NCBI GenBank assembly: GCA_020086605.1
Contig: JACBWW010000069.1
Location: forward strand, 2,069,500-2,133,499
Direction: 5' to 3'
Length of the DNA stretch: 64,000 bases
Source of the DNA: Lanius collurio
Taxonomy: Eukaryota; Chordata; Aves; Passeriformes; Laniidae
Shown here: positions 9,876 through 23,910 of the stretch, in pieces
Layout of the letters: the number at the start of each line of letters is the position of its first letter
Position numbering within the stretch: the stretch's first letter is position 1
The notes under the pieces: generated by a model
The model's input: the letters and a program-made list of their open reading frames with translations, nothing else
The model's database searches: none
What the model was told of the DNA's origin: nothing
Program-made: the position numbers and the translations under genes

Positions 9876-12340
9876 CACACACAGCCCAGTGACCACACAG
9901 CCCAGCCCAGCCCTCACACCATGTCCTGATCCCCAGGAATCCCATCCCTTCACCCCTTCCCAGTCTCCTCTTTCTAGCCTACCCAAACCCAAACCCATTC
10001 CCAACCCCCCAGCCCTACTCCCACCCCCTCCAAATCCCAGGTAAAGGTGGTGCCAGGGTTGTGAGTGGGAGTTTGGGGTGTTCCTTTGCCACTCCACCCA
10101 GTACCAGGTGGTGAAGCTCCACTGCATGTCCCTAAATCTGCCTTTTTTCAGTAAATCTCCCCTGTCTCCTTGGAAACTGGCAGTGCTCCCCAGCCCCTGG
10201 GCCCTCCTGGAAATGCAACACCCCAAAAGTTGTCCCTGTTTCGGGGGTCCCTGGGCTGGCTCAGGCTGGGGTGGGAGCAGGGTTGCTCTGGTTACTTGGG
10301 AGCACTGGGAAGTGTGGGCTGATGCTGATGGGGAGTGGAAAGGAACATTGGGCAAAGTGCAGGCAAATGGAGAGGGAATCAGACAAGGAAGCAGAGCAGG
10401 AGCAGGAGGGGCTGAGCCGAGGAAAACCAGGGAGCAGGCAGGGAGCAGGCAGGGGTGCTGGAACCGGCATTCCAGGCAGTTCTGTTATGGTTGCAGTTAA
10501 GATTTCCCTCCTGTTTTTCTGCTTTTCCAATTTAAGGGGTTTTATTTTTCCCCCTCTGGTGGGAAATGTCACATTGCAGAGCAGGTAGAGGACTTGTTTG
10601 TATGTATATTTGGGGGGGCTAGGCAGGACACCTCAAATCAAACACCCTCCTAATCAGCTCTTCCCCCCTAAATCCAGCTTTCCAGCACTAAACTGGGCTG
10701 TGGTCTCCCCAGCTTTTACCCAGATTTTATTTGATCCAGGATTGCCTACTGCAGCCTGAGTTCAGAGGAAATGAATTCTACCAGGAGATGTAAAACATTA
10801 AAAATTTAAAAGGAGTTAAAACACTCTTTACAGAATATTTTGTGTTTGCCAGCTCACCTTGGGATTTTTGCCCTTTTCCCACGCATGTGCCCATTTAAAT
10901 TAAACTCAGAAACAAACAGGGAGAGAAAACTTGGAAAGTACAAAAATCCAGGGAAAAATCAGAGAAACTCCTGCCATGAATTAGCTTTTCCTGATAAAAA
11001 TGAGCGCTAGCTGGAGGAGCTCATCCCTGACAGACAGGGAAATACTCAGGAAAGAAAAGGAAAAGATAAGATGGGGAAAGCTAAATGCAAAAAGAGGTTT
11101 TAAAGAGGCTTTAAAAAAATTAATAATCAAAAGCTCAGGAAACAAAGAGCTTTTCCAGGCAGGTGGGATGCTGTGCCCCAGTTCAGTAAGGACTTGGTTT
11201 TCTTGAGCATATTTTGCTTGAGTACATTTTTGGGGGGGGATGAAGTAAACTTTGTTGGTTTGAAGCAAATCGGTGGAGAAATGAAACTTTCCACGCTGCT
11301 GCCTGGGAGATGCCGGCAGCAGGGACATGGCTAGTGCTTCCCAAACCTCCCCTGCATGGATCCTCCTGTTACAAAAAAATAAATGAGAAAATCACCGACC
11401 GACACACGCTAACGTGAGGCAGCACAAAAACCCACCTGCGCTCAGAGCTGTTTATTTTGAAGGCTGCTCTCTGCTCATGGCAGCGAGGGACAAAAATGGC
11501 ACTGCAGGAAGGAGCAGTTTGCTGGTGCCCATGGAAGGGGCAGTTTGGGATGCTGGGATGTGGAGTCCAGGGATGGCTGGAGAGGCCCCGTGGCTACGTC
11601 ATCGCTTGTGCTCCCCAGTCCTGGGGACCAAGGCATGGTGCTGGTGGCCCTGGCTGACTCACAGGGTGCTGGTGACAAGCCCTGAGGGACAGCGGATGAC
11701 AGGGAATGGGATGGTGCCGGGGGCTTTTCTCCAGGTCTCTCTCTCTCTCCAGAGGTCCATTTTTTTTGCTGATCTAAATCCAGCCCAAGTTCAGGGCTCC
11801 AGCAGCCCCAGCGCTGCACGTGGGAAGGAGAGATGGAGAAAGAGGAAGGACAGAGAAAGAGCCACCAAGAGCAAGGATGCTTGGGAAGGGCCTGATCCTG
11901 CATCCTGAGGCACTGTAGCTTCAGCTTGTGAGGTTGTAGCTTAAACACTTGTCCCTCTCCTTCCCCAGCACTGCTGCTCAGGGCATCCTGCCTGATCCAG
12001 GTTCCTCCTGCTCCTGCCTGGAAAGTTTTCCCCAAACATACAGCTGGGGACTCCATCCCCTGGGAAGCCACAGAGCAAACACACCCGTCCCTCCCCACAC
12101 AGAGATTTGGTGAAGCTGGGGTGGGAAAGGTCACGTTATCCAAGGCGTGCTTGTAATGAAAGTTTTTTGATTAAAAATGTCAAAAATAAAATAGCTCCCC
12201 TTCTTGATTTTGCTTCCTTCACCTTGGGGAGCTGCCAGCAGAACCCCTTTTGTCTCAGCCCTGCAGAAGCAGCCAGACCCTCCTGGTCCCCCGTGCCCGG
12301 CTGTACCGAGGACGGCATCACCCCGTTCTCCATCACTCGC
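9876..12340. other. Unassigned non-coding sequence 3' of OTX2
   Basis: Unique DNA of mixed composition. The open frames at 9789-10355, 11414-11908 and 11475-12143 overlap one another on both strands and show no domain. I see no clear mobile element. Confidence 0.5.
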
Positions 12341-12734
12341 CGGCTGTGATTAAAATGGAAGACAACCATCAAGTGTGCTAGAACCATTTTAATATAATTA
12401 TACATATCTGCCAAATCCAGGAAAAAAAGGTTTATGCATATATATCTTTTTTTTTTTCTTTTTTTTTCAGTTAACATCTGCAAGCATAAACGACAATGAA
12501 TTTCTTGGTTTAAATTCATCCAGGTCAGAGCAACTGCCCAAAGTCCTGTTGGATTTGACGGTTACTGCCAGCGTGGCCAGCAGTAAGTGAGCTCCAGAGG
12601 AGTTAAATGTCCTCGGGTGGGGTATTTTCGGTCTTTCCTCTTTCATTCAGAGACAGTTTGTTGTAAAAAGTTTCAGTGCAGTTCACCTCGGGTGAAAGGC
12701 GATCGTGTTTTTTGCGTTTTTCTTTTTTTTCTTT

Positions 12735-12740
12735 TTTATT
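12735..12740 (-). terminator. Candidate poly(A) signal AATAAA for OTX2
   Basis: The plus strand reads TTTATT, which is AATAAA on the gene strand, 940 nt after the stop codon inside a T-rich block. There is no clear GT-rich downstream element, so the assignment is tentative. Alternatives are at 13464-13469 and an ATTAAA near 12390. Confidence 0.35.
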
Positions 12741-13679
12741 ATTTTTTTAAATATATATTTTTAATTATTTTTTTTTAAAAGATGATAATAGGTAACTCAG
12801 TTGCTCTGAATTTCACTTATAATTATAACCTATTTAAATCACAGCAGAACTCCCGCTGGTGCAGAGTTCATAGTTGCATACAATACAGGAGATCACAGTT
12901 TTGAAGTCTAGCACAGATTAAAAACCACAGATGTACCATTTATATAAGACACACACTGATTGTCTCTTAAAAACTACATATTGACTCCTTATGAACATTA
13001 TCTTTTTTTTTTTCTTATTCTTTAAATAAAGTAGTGCAGCTAGGACAATCAGTCACACAACCCACACAGCCCTGAACCAAGTTCTCCGGGTGCCAACTTC
13101 AGCAAGTTGGTCATGAAACAGTTGGATGAGCTCAAGAGAGAAAGAAAGAGAGAGGGACAAAAAGAGGGAGAAAAAGAGAGATGTCCATTCTGAATATTTT
13201 AACCGAGGGTTGGCTAACACATTGGAAACCTCTGGGTGAAGGATCATCTTTCCACGCACACACAAAAAAAGAAATAAAAACCTAGACTCTTTTTTTTTTT
13301 TTTTTTTTTTTAAAACTGGCCCATAGGTGGGACCATCTCCCACCTCTTCCAAACAAAGAAACCCAACAATTGCCTAAAACTAGAAAGAACACAGATGGGT
13401 CTGTCTGGTTTCTGCTCACTAGATGATCTGTCCGTTTAAGGCCTTCCTCCTCCATTTTTCCTCTTTATTATTCCTTTTCCAGAGCGTCTGAGCAGGAGAT
13501 GAGTCTGAACGGGATCACACCAACACTGTCCCCCTCTTGTTGCTGTCGGTTTTTTTGTTCATTTGTTTGTCCGTGGAGTTATTTTTCTCTTTAATTTAAC
13601 CAAGACCTGACTAAAACTGGAGCACTCAGCCCAGCCTGTTCGTTCTCGTGGTGATTTCTCTCGGTATCACAAAGGTTCT
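12741..13679 (-). other. OTX2 3'UTR (probable)
   Basis: The sequence right after the OTX2 stop has no intron signal or coding potential and is AT-rich, as expected for the 3'UTR of this gene. An AATAAA at 13469-13464 would give a very short UTR of about 210 nt. The next AATAAA at 12740-12735 gives about 0.94 kb, close to the length I recall for vertebrate OTX2 messages. On the mRNA strand the UTR contains an internal run of 22 A (plus-strand T at 13290-13311). The AT-rich block 12340-12500 with an ATTAAA may be a still longer end. Confidence 0.6.
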
Positions 13680-16408
<2,729 letters not shown>

Positions 16409-16979
16409 TCAGGCCAGCTCGCTGCCCCCCTCACACCCCCTCCCCCCGCTTTTATCCCCGCTGCCTTCCCCCCGTCAATCCTCCCGCTCGTACCCCAGCC
16501 GGATTTGGGAGCTGGGAGAGACTGACCAGATAAACGCATCTCTCCCCAAAAAGGGCGAGGAGGGGAGGGAAGGGGGTGGGGGGCAACATCCCAGCCAGTA
16601 ATTACTACCCGAACAAAACCCCCCCATGCCTTCAACTGCCCGCATTGTACGGCAGCCGGGGGCATTTGCATAGGATTCCCGGCCGGGCACCGGCTAATTG
16701 TCTCAAGCAAAACTTGATTGGGGCCATTGGCAGACACAAAGAACCCCTCGGCTAAATAAATAATGCAGATAACAAAGCCCAAGGGTGAGAAACAAAGAAA
16801 CAATTCAAGAAACCTATCTCTCCACTAGTCTCTTGCAAGGACTTTAATTATCCCAGGTTTGGGCAACATTCAAACCTTCCCCCCTCTCCCCCTTTTCCCC
16901 TTCCCCCCGACGTTGCTGCATTTCAGAGCTCAAATGCCCGCTCGGGAAGAGCCAAACTTTTCTGCTCTCCCGCCATCAG

Positions 16980-17100
16980 TCCACGTCTGCAGTAATTTCC
17001 ACCGGCCATTTGCACCTAATTAGTACTCCGGGTAATTAGATTTGGAGGCAAGTAACAGATTTATTAGGCTTTCAAGAAACTCTTGATGACGGAACTGAAG
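16980..17100. promoter_or_regulatory. Candidate intronic enhancer with paired TAATTA sites
   Basis: Inside the long OTX2 5' intron, TAATTA homeodomain core sites lie at 17017-17022 and 17033-17038, 16 bp apart, in AT-rich unique sequence flanked by CpG-rich DNA. TTATTAGG follows. Compact AT-rich islands like this inside developmental genes are often conserved enhancers. Conservation was not tested. Confidence 0.35.
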
Positions 17101-17252
17101 CTAAACAAACACCTTGGTGGCGAGTGGGCCCGGGACAGCCCCGGCGGCCGAGCGGCTCCCCCGGTCCCCCCTCGGGCTCCCCCGGTCCCCTCTCGCTGCC
17201 CCGACAGGACCGGGCTCTCTGTAAACAGGGGGACCCAAACAGTCGCTCCATC

Positions 17253-17272
17253 AAAAAAAAAAAAAAAAAAAA
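17253..17272. repeat. A20 homopolymer in the OTX2 5' intron
   Basis: A run of 20 A lies between two GC-rich segments. No retroposed body is attached to it. Confidence 0.9.
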
Positions 17273-17449
17273 TGGCCGTCAAGGGGTCAAACAGGGACCC
17301 CTAAAAAGGTTAATGCTGTTTTCCCCGTAGAAAATATTTTTTAAAACAATCTTTTAGAGCAAAAGCTCGCCCTTCCATCCCTTCCCAGCTGCCGTCGGGA
17401 AAACAAACTCCAGCACAACTTTCTTCCCGAAACACCCCAAAACTCCGGG

Positions 17450-18370
17450 AACTTTCAGCCCAGCCGACTCCCCGGGAGTGCCAAGCTCTGCCGGGGGGCT
17501 CCTGCGGGACCCCCGGCCCCACTGCACCCTCCACCAGCGCCGTCGGTGCGGGTTCTGAACTGCGCGGAGTTTCCCCTTCTCCCCTCGGGGAAGGGATTTG
17601 CAGCGCACAAACGCGCCGAGCGGCGGAGGGAGCGCGCATCCAGCCCGGGGTGCGCGGGGTCGGGCCCCGCTTTTAGCATCACCCCCCCGGGGGAGGCCGA
17701 ACGGGGGCGATTCTACCGAGGGGGGAGCCCCGCTCCGCGGCCCTGCGCCTTCGGCCGCCGCTCTGTTCGCCGCGTAAGACGCGCGGGAGAGCAAAGCGGG
17801 GGTTGCTGCCCACTTCGAAACGAGCGAACAAAAATTAAAATACAAACAAACAAAAAATAAGAAAAAAAAAAAAGATAGAAAAACTAACAAAAAAAAGCTC
17901 AAACACCTCCTCCCCCCAAAAAAGCAACCCTAAAACCGTTCGGTTAAACTCGGCGGCATCCCGCCGAGGCGCCAGCCCGGCGCGGCCGCCCGCGGAGCCC
18001 CTCGGCCGCGGCCGCGCATCCCGGGGCCGCCCCGCAGCCCGCGGAGCAACGGCTCCACTCCGCAATCTGTCACCTTTCCCCCTCCTCCTGCTCCCCCCCC
18101 CGCTCCGCATAGATCCCGGCTACCAGTTGCTCTGCCCTCGCTCAATAATAATTACCCCGTCCGAGAATTAATTATAATAAATGTTTTCTTGATAAACTAA
18201 CGAGATAATCCGGGCGGCACACGCTCCCTAATTACGAGCCACCGGCCCCGGCTCCGCTGCTCGCCCCGGTGATTAATGCGGGGCAGCGATCCGCGCCCGG
18301 GCGCGCAGCCTGCGCCCCTGCCCCCGGCCGCGCTGCGGGGGGACGCGGGGCCGGGGGGGCTCGGCCGGGG
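17450..18370. promoter_or_regulatory. CpG island within the OTX2 5' intron
   Basis: The segment is GC-rich with many undepleted CpG (for example 17580-17790 and 17950-18110), interrupted by A-rich and AT-rich patches at 17830-17900 and 18140-18235. CpG islands covering the 5' half of developmental transcription factor genes are typical polycomb-regulated domains. Another internal promoter is possible. Confidence 0.6.
18140..18240. promoter_or_regulatory. Candidate autoregulatory homeodomain-site cluster
   Basis: Within 90 bp of the OTX2 5' intron there are TAATTA sites at 18149-18154, 18169-18174 and 18229-18234, and a K50-type TAATCC site at 18206-18211, the sequence OTX2 itself prefers. 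The block is AT-rich and bordered on both sides by very GC-rich DNA. It could be a retained enhancer, possibly self-regulated. This is inferred from motifs only. Confidence 0.4.
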
Positions 18371-18540
18371 CGCCGAGGGGCTCCTGCGGAGGGCAAGGGG
18401 AAAGGTGCCAAGGTAGAAAAGGGAATTTGTTTTCTTTTGTTTTGCAAACGAGAGCCGCTTCACCCGCCCTTGCCGCGCTCCAACGAATTTCTGACATTTT
18501 TAAAATTCTAATTTTTTTTTTCTTTTTTTATTCGAGCCAT

Positions 18541-18555
18541 CCCCCCCCCCCCCCC
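18541..18555. repeat. C15 homopolymer
   Basis: A run of 15 C lies in the OTX2 5' intron. It is G-rich on the transcribed gene's coding strand and could form G-quadruplex or R-loop structures. Confidence 0.9.
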
Positions 18556-19459
18556 GGTCTGTTTTGAGGAGATATTTTCCAATATGCGAATTTTACCCTG
18601 GGCCAAAGGCGGCGGGGATGGACCCGTCACTGGCTCTGCCGGGCGCTCCCCAGTGCTTCTCCCTCCGAACCTCCGCGCTGCTCCGCGGCCGCGGTCCCTC
18701 TCCTGGACCGGGAGCGGCGGAGCCGGGCTCGGCGGGCAGCCACCTCCGCCTCAGGGCCGTCTGACCCGTCTCTGCCTCCCAGCAGCACCCGGCCGCATTT
18801 TAAATTGTTTTTTTTTTCCCCCTCCTCTTTTTAATTTTTTTTCTTTTTTTTTTTTCTAAATTAGAGTTGCACCTTTTCAAAATAAATAAATAATAAACCT
18901 CAACTTCTTTAAGCAGCCGAAATCAAATAAACCTCAGCAACGAAGCAGGCTTTTAGTTCTAAAGAAACTTGTGCCGGTGCACAAGGACTTTTCCCGACTT
19001 TTTCTTTGTCGGCGCGGTGCGATTCAGAGGAGAGAGGCAGGGGCGCGTTACTCGCGGTCGGTGTCTTTGGGAAGCGCTTTCCCAAGGCATAAAAAATTAA
19101 AATTAAAATAAGATGAGGGAGGTAGAAACCAGTTCCAGCCCCTCTCCGACCTGGATACCATTCCTTCCACCCGTTTCCCCCACACCAAATCGTGAAGCTC
19201 CGGCCCGAAATGCCTTGAAGGTTTCTCTCCCTGCGCTTTCCAGCCCCGTTCTCCTGGGCCGTGAGCTCTCAGAAACACCTTTGCAAAATTACTTTGCTGA
19301 GTCTCCGCATCGCGAGGAAGAGGAGGAGGATGAAAGGGTTCTCAGGTAAGAGTGGAGAGAGGGGAGAAATTTCTGGCCCTTTTTATTTTTCTTTTTTTCC
19401 TGATTTTAAAAGTCCAGCCTGAGGTCAGGAAATAACTTCAGGCCAAAGGAATAGGCCGG

Positions 19460-19750
19460 GAAAAAATATCATGTACCCAACGAAATCGCGGCGAAGCCCC
19501 GCGCCTGCCCGTGGAGAGCGAGCGACTCCGCGCCCCACCGCGGGGGACGAGAGTCGGGGGGCGAGGGCGGCGAAGGGGAGCGGCCCCGGCTTCCCGGTTT
19601 GGCCCTTCGCCTTCTCATCCTGCAGCTCCCGGTCCCTGCCGAGGACCGACCCGGGGCCGCCACCGCCCGGCCTGGCCCGGCCTCTCCCGGGCAGCTCCTG
19701 CGGGAGCCGCCTGCTCCCCGCCCCAGCGCACCCCTACCGCACACAGGCGA
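19460..19750. promoter_or_regulatory. CpG-rich block downstream of the OTX2 leader exon
   Basis: Dense CpG sequence lies just inside the intron after the non-coding exon, continuous with the promoter-proximal CpG island. A plus-strand donor-like CAG|GTAAGAG occurs at 19350/19351 nearby. No coding frame is convincing. Confidence 0.5.
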
Positions 19751-19865
19751 TTTGAAAATAATAATACATTTTAAAAATATATATAATATTAATTCCCCTC
19801 TCCCTGTATTCCTGCCCGCCCAGCGATGCCCCCAAGGAAGGATGGAGCCAGCCGGTCGGACTTAC

Positions 19866-19956
19866 CTGCGAGCCTCGCCGGAGCCGCGGGCAGGGCTGGG
19901 GGGCGAAGGGGGAAACCTGCTCCCGGATCCTCGCCAAATTCAGAGCTCGGGCTGAG
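19866..19956 (-). other. OTX2: OTX2 non-coding 5' exon
   Basis: On the minus strand a 91-nt segment is bounded by an acceptor with a good pyrimidine tract (GTGCTTTCTCTCCCAG before 19956) and a near-perfect donor (CTCGCAG|GTAAG, exon ending at 19866). It has no coding signal. It lies 3.5 kb upstream of the start-codon exon, where vertebrate OTX2 has its internal non-coding leader exon. Another AG five bases inside could be the acceptor instead. Transcript data would settle the exact edges. Confidence 0.7.
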
Positions 19957-20149
19957 CTGGGAGAGAAAGCACAAAGCGGGAGGTTAGAGAGCTCGCCGCA
20001 TGCACATGCCCACGACATCGGGGGAAAGGGGGGGGCGGAGGGGGGGTGGAGAAAAAATGTTTGAAAAAGGAGAATAAATGGGGAAAAAGGGGAGGGGACG
20101 GTGCAGGAGTGGGATGCAGGGATGCTCGGGGTCTGGGCTCGGTACATAC

Positions 20150-20310
20150 AGAGCTGGCCGGTGCTGGAGCTGGTCAAAGTGATTTTATTTTTAATAATAG
20201 TGGCAGGGTGCGTTGGAGCTGAAGGTCTCTACCTCTCTAGGGGAGCTTTGCTGAGAAAGCGCCTCTCTGGCAACTTTTTGACGCAAACTCTCCAACCAAT
20301 GGCAGGGAGA
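20150..20310 (-). promoter_or_regulatory. Candidate OTX2 proximal promoter and first exon
   Basis: A CCAAT box lies at 20296-20300 (read as ATTGG on the gene strand), in a stretch with no TATA box. About 145 nt downstream on the minus strand is a possible donor CTCT|GTATGT, with the exon ending at 20150. Transcription would then start roughly at 20220-20260, and intron 1 would be about 190 bp before the 19956 exon. The distance to the start codon, about 4 kb, fits vertebrate OTX2. The start site and first donor are inferred, not proven. The exonic side of the donor (CTCT) is poor. Confidence 0.45.
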
Positions 20311-20319
20311 GAGTGATTG

Positions 20320-22070
20320 ACACATCTAAGCCAGGGGGAAAATAATAAAAACACACACAGGGGGAGGAAAAAACAGGCCGCTGCTGTACCGGGGGGACAA
20401 TCCAGAGAGAAATAACAGCCACCGAAATGACACCAGAATATACATTAAAAGAACCTGCTCGGTTTAAAAATATACATTGTGGAGTGGAGCGGATGAAGTC
20501 ATTGTAGAAATTAATGTGATGGACAGCAGGGATGGAATTAGCGAATTGCCCGGGGAAGGCGAGGAAGGGGGGTCAGCAAAAGGCGGGGGGGTGGCTGTAA
20601 TAATAACAACAACAAAAGATATTAATGTATATAAGTAAATATTTGCGAAGGGGGGACACGGAGCCTGCCAGGAGCTCTGGGCTGAGCAGCGGGGAGATGG
20701 GTGAGAGGAAACCCGCGGGAGCCAAGGGGAGAATCCCCTCCGCCACAGAGCGGGATGCCACGGTGCCCCCAACCCCGCGTCCCCCCATTCGCACCCGCGG
20801 ATCGGCCGCACCCCAATTCCACTTCCCAGGGGCCAAGAGACGCCTGGAAGAGGGGAAATAGAGTCACCCGGGCGACGACATAAGTGTATTTTAAATGATA
20901 TTTTTAAAGATCTACGGGGATGATGGTGTAGAATGGGGCGTAGCGGCGTCATGTTGAATTTGCAAATAGGGACATGCACATGTTTTTAATCGAAATAATT
21001 TGGGAGCAGTGACGGGCTGAGGGTCAGGAGGGCCCAGGGGGTTCCCGCTGCCGGGCACAGCCCAGCCGAGCTCACCGGAGCCGGGCACCAGCATGTTCCC
21101 CTCGCACCTCCCGTCCTCGCTCAACTTCTCCCGGGTCAAAGCACCCCGAAAATGAAGCTCTGGCAAAAGGCAGGAGGATGGAGGCGGCTGAGGTCGGAGG
21201 GAGGGAACGCTCACACACTTTCCGCACTTGTGACAATGGGGGGAAAAAACTGCAGCAGCTCGATCATTTTATCGGGGTGACCTATGTTAATGAAGTTATA
21301 GCAATTAATTCGCCTCTTTGTGGCTCTCTCCGAGCCTGGCTGCGTGCGATCCAGCGTGATTGTCCTTGGACTTTAGCGCCGGCGGTGCAGCCCGGGCTGG
21401 AGGTTTGCAGGAGCAGGTTTGGGATGCTCGGGGCTGGGCTGGGCGGATGGGTGGTGTGGCTTGTTTTTGGGTTGTTTTGGGTTTTTTTTATCCTTTCCTC
21501 CCAGAAAGGAGGAGGAAGGAGGTGGCAGAAGGGAAGGAGGGAGGGAAGAGGAGGGGAAATAAAACAAACAAATAAACAAACAAACAAACAAAATACCCCC
21601 TCGCCCAGAACCGCCGCAGCGCTGCCCGCAGGAGCCGCTCCCACTTTGGCCGCTGGGGTGTATTTTTTTTATTTTTTTTTTTTAATTTGTGAGGCGACTC
21701 CGTGGAAAGTTGGTACCCAGGGTACCCCCGGTTGGTACCCCTCGGCCCCACGGGACTCTCAGCCCCTTCCCTTTTTGAAGTTGTGTTTTGATTTATTTTT
21801 CTCTCCGAGACCCATGAGATTCTTTCGGGGAGGGGGGGACTTTTTGTGGGTTTGTTTGTCTAGTTGAAGGTTTTTTTAGGGGGCAAGGGGTGGGGGCAAG
21901 GGAGGGGCAGCTGCAGCCGCCATCCTTTTGCAACATCCCCCCCTCTCTCAATCCTTGCCCAGAGATCCGCGCCGGGCAAATCCTTCCCTCACCTCCCCGC
22001 ATGTCGGCACGGCCACGCCACCCCTCAGCTTCTCCTTTAGCAGAGCACCAGGAATAAATATCCCGATTGA
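20320..22070. other. OTX2 upstream region, no gene seen
   Basis: Mixed CpG-rich and AT-rich unique DNA upstream of OTX2, with a (CAAA)n simple repeat at 21561-21592. In mouse, visceral endoderm and cephalic mesenchyme enhancers lie in the first 2 kb upstream of Otx2, so equivalents may be here; I cannot point to them. An antisense non-coding transcript starts divergently from OTX2 in mammals. I cannot define its exons here. Confidence 0.45.
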
Positions 22071-22076
22071 ATCCTT

Positions 22077-22104
22077 CCCCCCCCCCCCCCCCCCCCCCCC
22101 CCCC
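22077..22104. repeat. C28 homopolymer
   Basis: 28 consecutive C on the plus strand, G on the OTX2 strand, 1.8 kb upstream of the candidate promoter. The length in the assembly may be imprecise. Confidence 0.9.
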
Positions 22105-22229
22105 TTTGCCATCGTCTCCCGCCCCCACATATTATTTAATAACCTTAATCCACCTCGGAAGAATGAGAGAGATAATTCGTTCCCGTGTATCCTGACCAGG
22201 AGGGTATTTTCGAAATCGATTAAAAATGA

Positions 22230-22375
22230 AGGGGTAAAAATTAAAAAAAAAAAAAACAAAACAAAACAAAAAAAAACCCAAAACCAAACAAAAAAAAACC
22301 AAAAACCCCCAAAGCAACAATCAAAAAAAAAAAAAAAGGAAAAAATAATAAAAAGGAAAAAAAAGGGGAGTCTGG
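22230..22375. repeat. A-rich low-complexity tract
   Basis: Runs of A with AAAAC-type units and a later A15 segment. No poly(A) retroposon body is attached. Confidence 0.85.
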
Positions 22376-22619
22376 GGGCTGGAGGCAGCCGGGCTGTGGC
22401 AGAGCAGGACTGAGCAAGGCAGAGAAATAAATTTCAGTGCCTGAAAAAAGTAGCTGGGAGAGCAGGATGGGAAGCGCAGCCCTGCCCGGCTGCCAGCCCT
22501 GCCTGCAGCTGCCTGGCCCTGGGCAGCGGGCGGGCAGAGCCGCTGCCCTGCCTGCAGCCTGCCACGGGAGTAGGAGCATCCCAGCCTCTCCCTCTGCCCC
22601 CTCCAGCCAGAGAAGTTGG

Positions 22620-23080
22620 GAATAATTCCCGCGGCTAATAAAACAAGTGGCAGAGATGGACAGTGTTACTTAAATAAACAAGGGTCTCTTTAAAATTCTC
22701 ATCCACTTCAGATGTCTAAAGTAAGATTGTGATGATTTTGTCACGGTTTGGTAAATTTACCCCTTTAAGAGGCTTTCATAAATCCCAGAACACACCTTCA
22801 GCCAGATTTGAATATAGATTTAGGTTTTAAAACCCAGAAGCTGGGAACACCGCTTTATCAAAGAGAATTTCCCTTTAGCTTAGCAATGTGTCGGAATGGC
22901 TCTTGCAAAGATTGGATCTGAGAGGGGGAAAAAGGGGGAACCTTCTTTCCTGGAGCAATCCTGCACACACTTTGCAGCTGCCTCTGCCTTCAACCTTTTG
23001 CAGCTCGGGGAAAGGTTACAAAAAAAAATTTGATAACAATTGTTGCAGCTGTAGGATCTCGATTTTTAAAAATTATTATT
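22620..23080. promoter_or_regulatory. Candidate conserved upstream element
   Basis: AT-rich unique DNA with clean unbiased composition between low-complexity blocks. It carries GTGATGATTTTGTCACGG near 22730, a GATTTGAATATAG patch and several AACAATTG-like sites. It sits 2.3-2.8 kb upstream of the OTX2 promoter, a range known to hold enhancers in other vertebrates. No conservation test was possible. Confidence 0.3.
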
Positions 23081-23784
23081 TTTTACTAATTTTTTTTTAA
23101 ACTTTCCCATCTCTTCTGGTCCGCTTGGAAAGCGTTGCAGAGCAGGTACAGTCCCAGAGATCCAGACTAGCTGGGGCTAACGGGGAGTGAGTGGAGATGT
23201 GTGATTTTCTGCCCTCTGAGAACTTTATGCTCAGAGAACCAAAATCTGCTTCTGGGATGAAAAGAAACTGTAACTTCTGCTTCTCAGTAAGTTCTCCAAC
23301 TTTCCGATGCCAGTCGGGTTACAAAGCCATTCTCTCTCTCTCTGCATAGCTGTCTCTCTTCTTTCCTTTTCTCCTTCACCCTCTTCACTTCTCCTTCTGA
23401 TTTAATTTCCGACTCTCCTCACTATCGCGACCGTTCCGCGAGGGGTTTTATTGCCGTGTGTGTCGCTCCCAGGGCTGAGCTGCTGCCTGCGGTTATGATG
23501 ACCAAGGGTGGGGGGAAGAAAATAAGAAATCATTTATTTAGGTCGGGTGAAAGTTAAGGAAAGAAGCAAGGAAAAAAAAAAAAGATAAGGAAAAAAAAAA
23601 AACACCCCAAAATGAACCGATTTATAATTTGTCATCTTTGTATCTCTGATCAGCTCCGGAAAGCGATGCATGCTACGAGCTTTTAAGCTTTTCCCTCATC
23701 GGATTTGTGTCTAGTTAAAATATTCCAGACTTTCCTTGAAGTTCATCTGCAATTCAAGTGCCGGTTGGAGTTTATTTTAGTTTA

Positions 23785-23910
23785 GAGGGTTTTTGTTTTT
23801 TGGTTTTTTTTTTTTTGTTTGTTTGTTTGTGTTTTTATGGTTTTGGGTTGTGTGTGGGGGTTTTTTTGTTTGTTTTTTGGTTTTCTTTGTTTGGTTGGGT
23901 TTTTTTTCCC
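23785..23910. repeat. T/G-rich low-complexity tract
   Basis: T runs mixed with GTTT and GGG blocks. The Phe/Gly/Val/Cys-rich frames and the Lys/Asn/Thr-rich opposite frame from this tract are artefacts. Confidence 0.85.

Noticed and set aside
9398..9929. Ser/Pro/Phe-rich and Gly/Arg/Lys-rich frames
   Set aside because: Produced by a polypyrimidine simple repeat; several frames on both strands are open at once.
11475..12143. 222-codon minus-strand frame 3' of OTX2
   Set aside because: No family resemblance, overlaps a plus-strand frame of 164 codons, and lies beyond the probable OTX2 poly(A) site.
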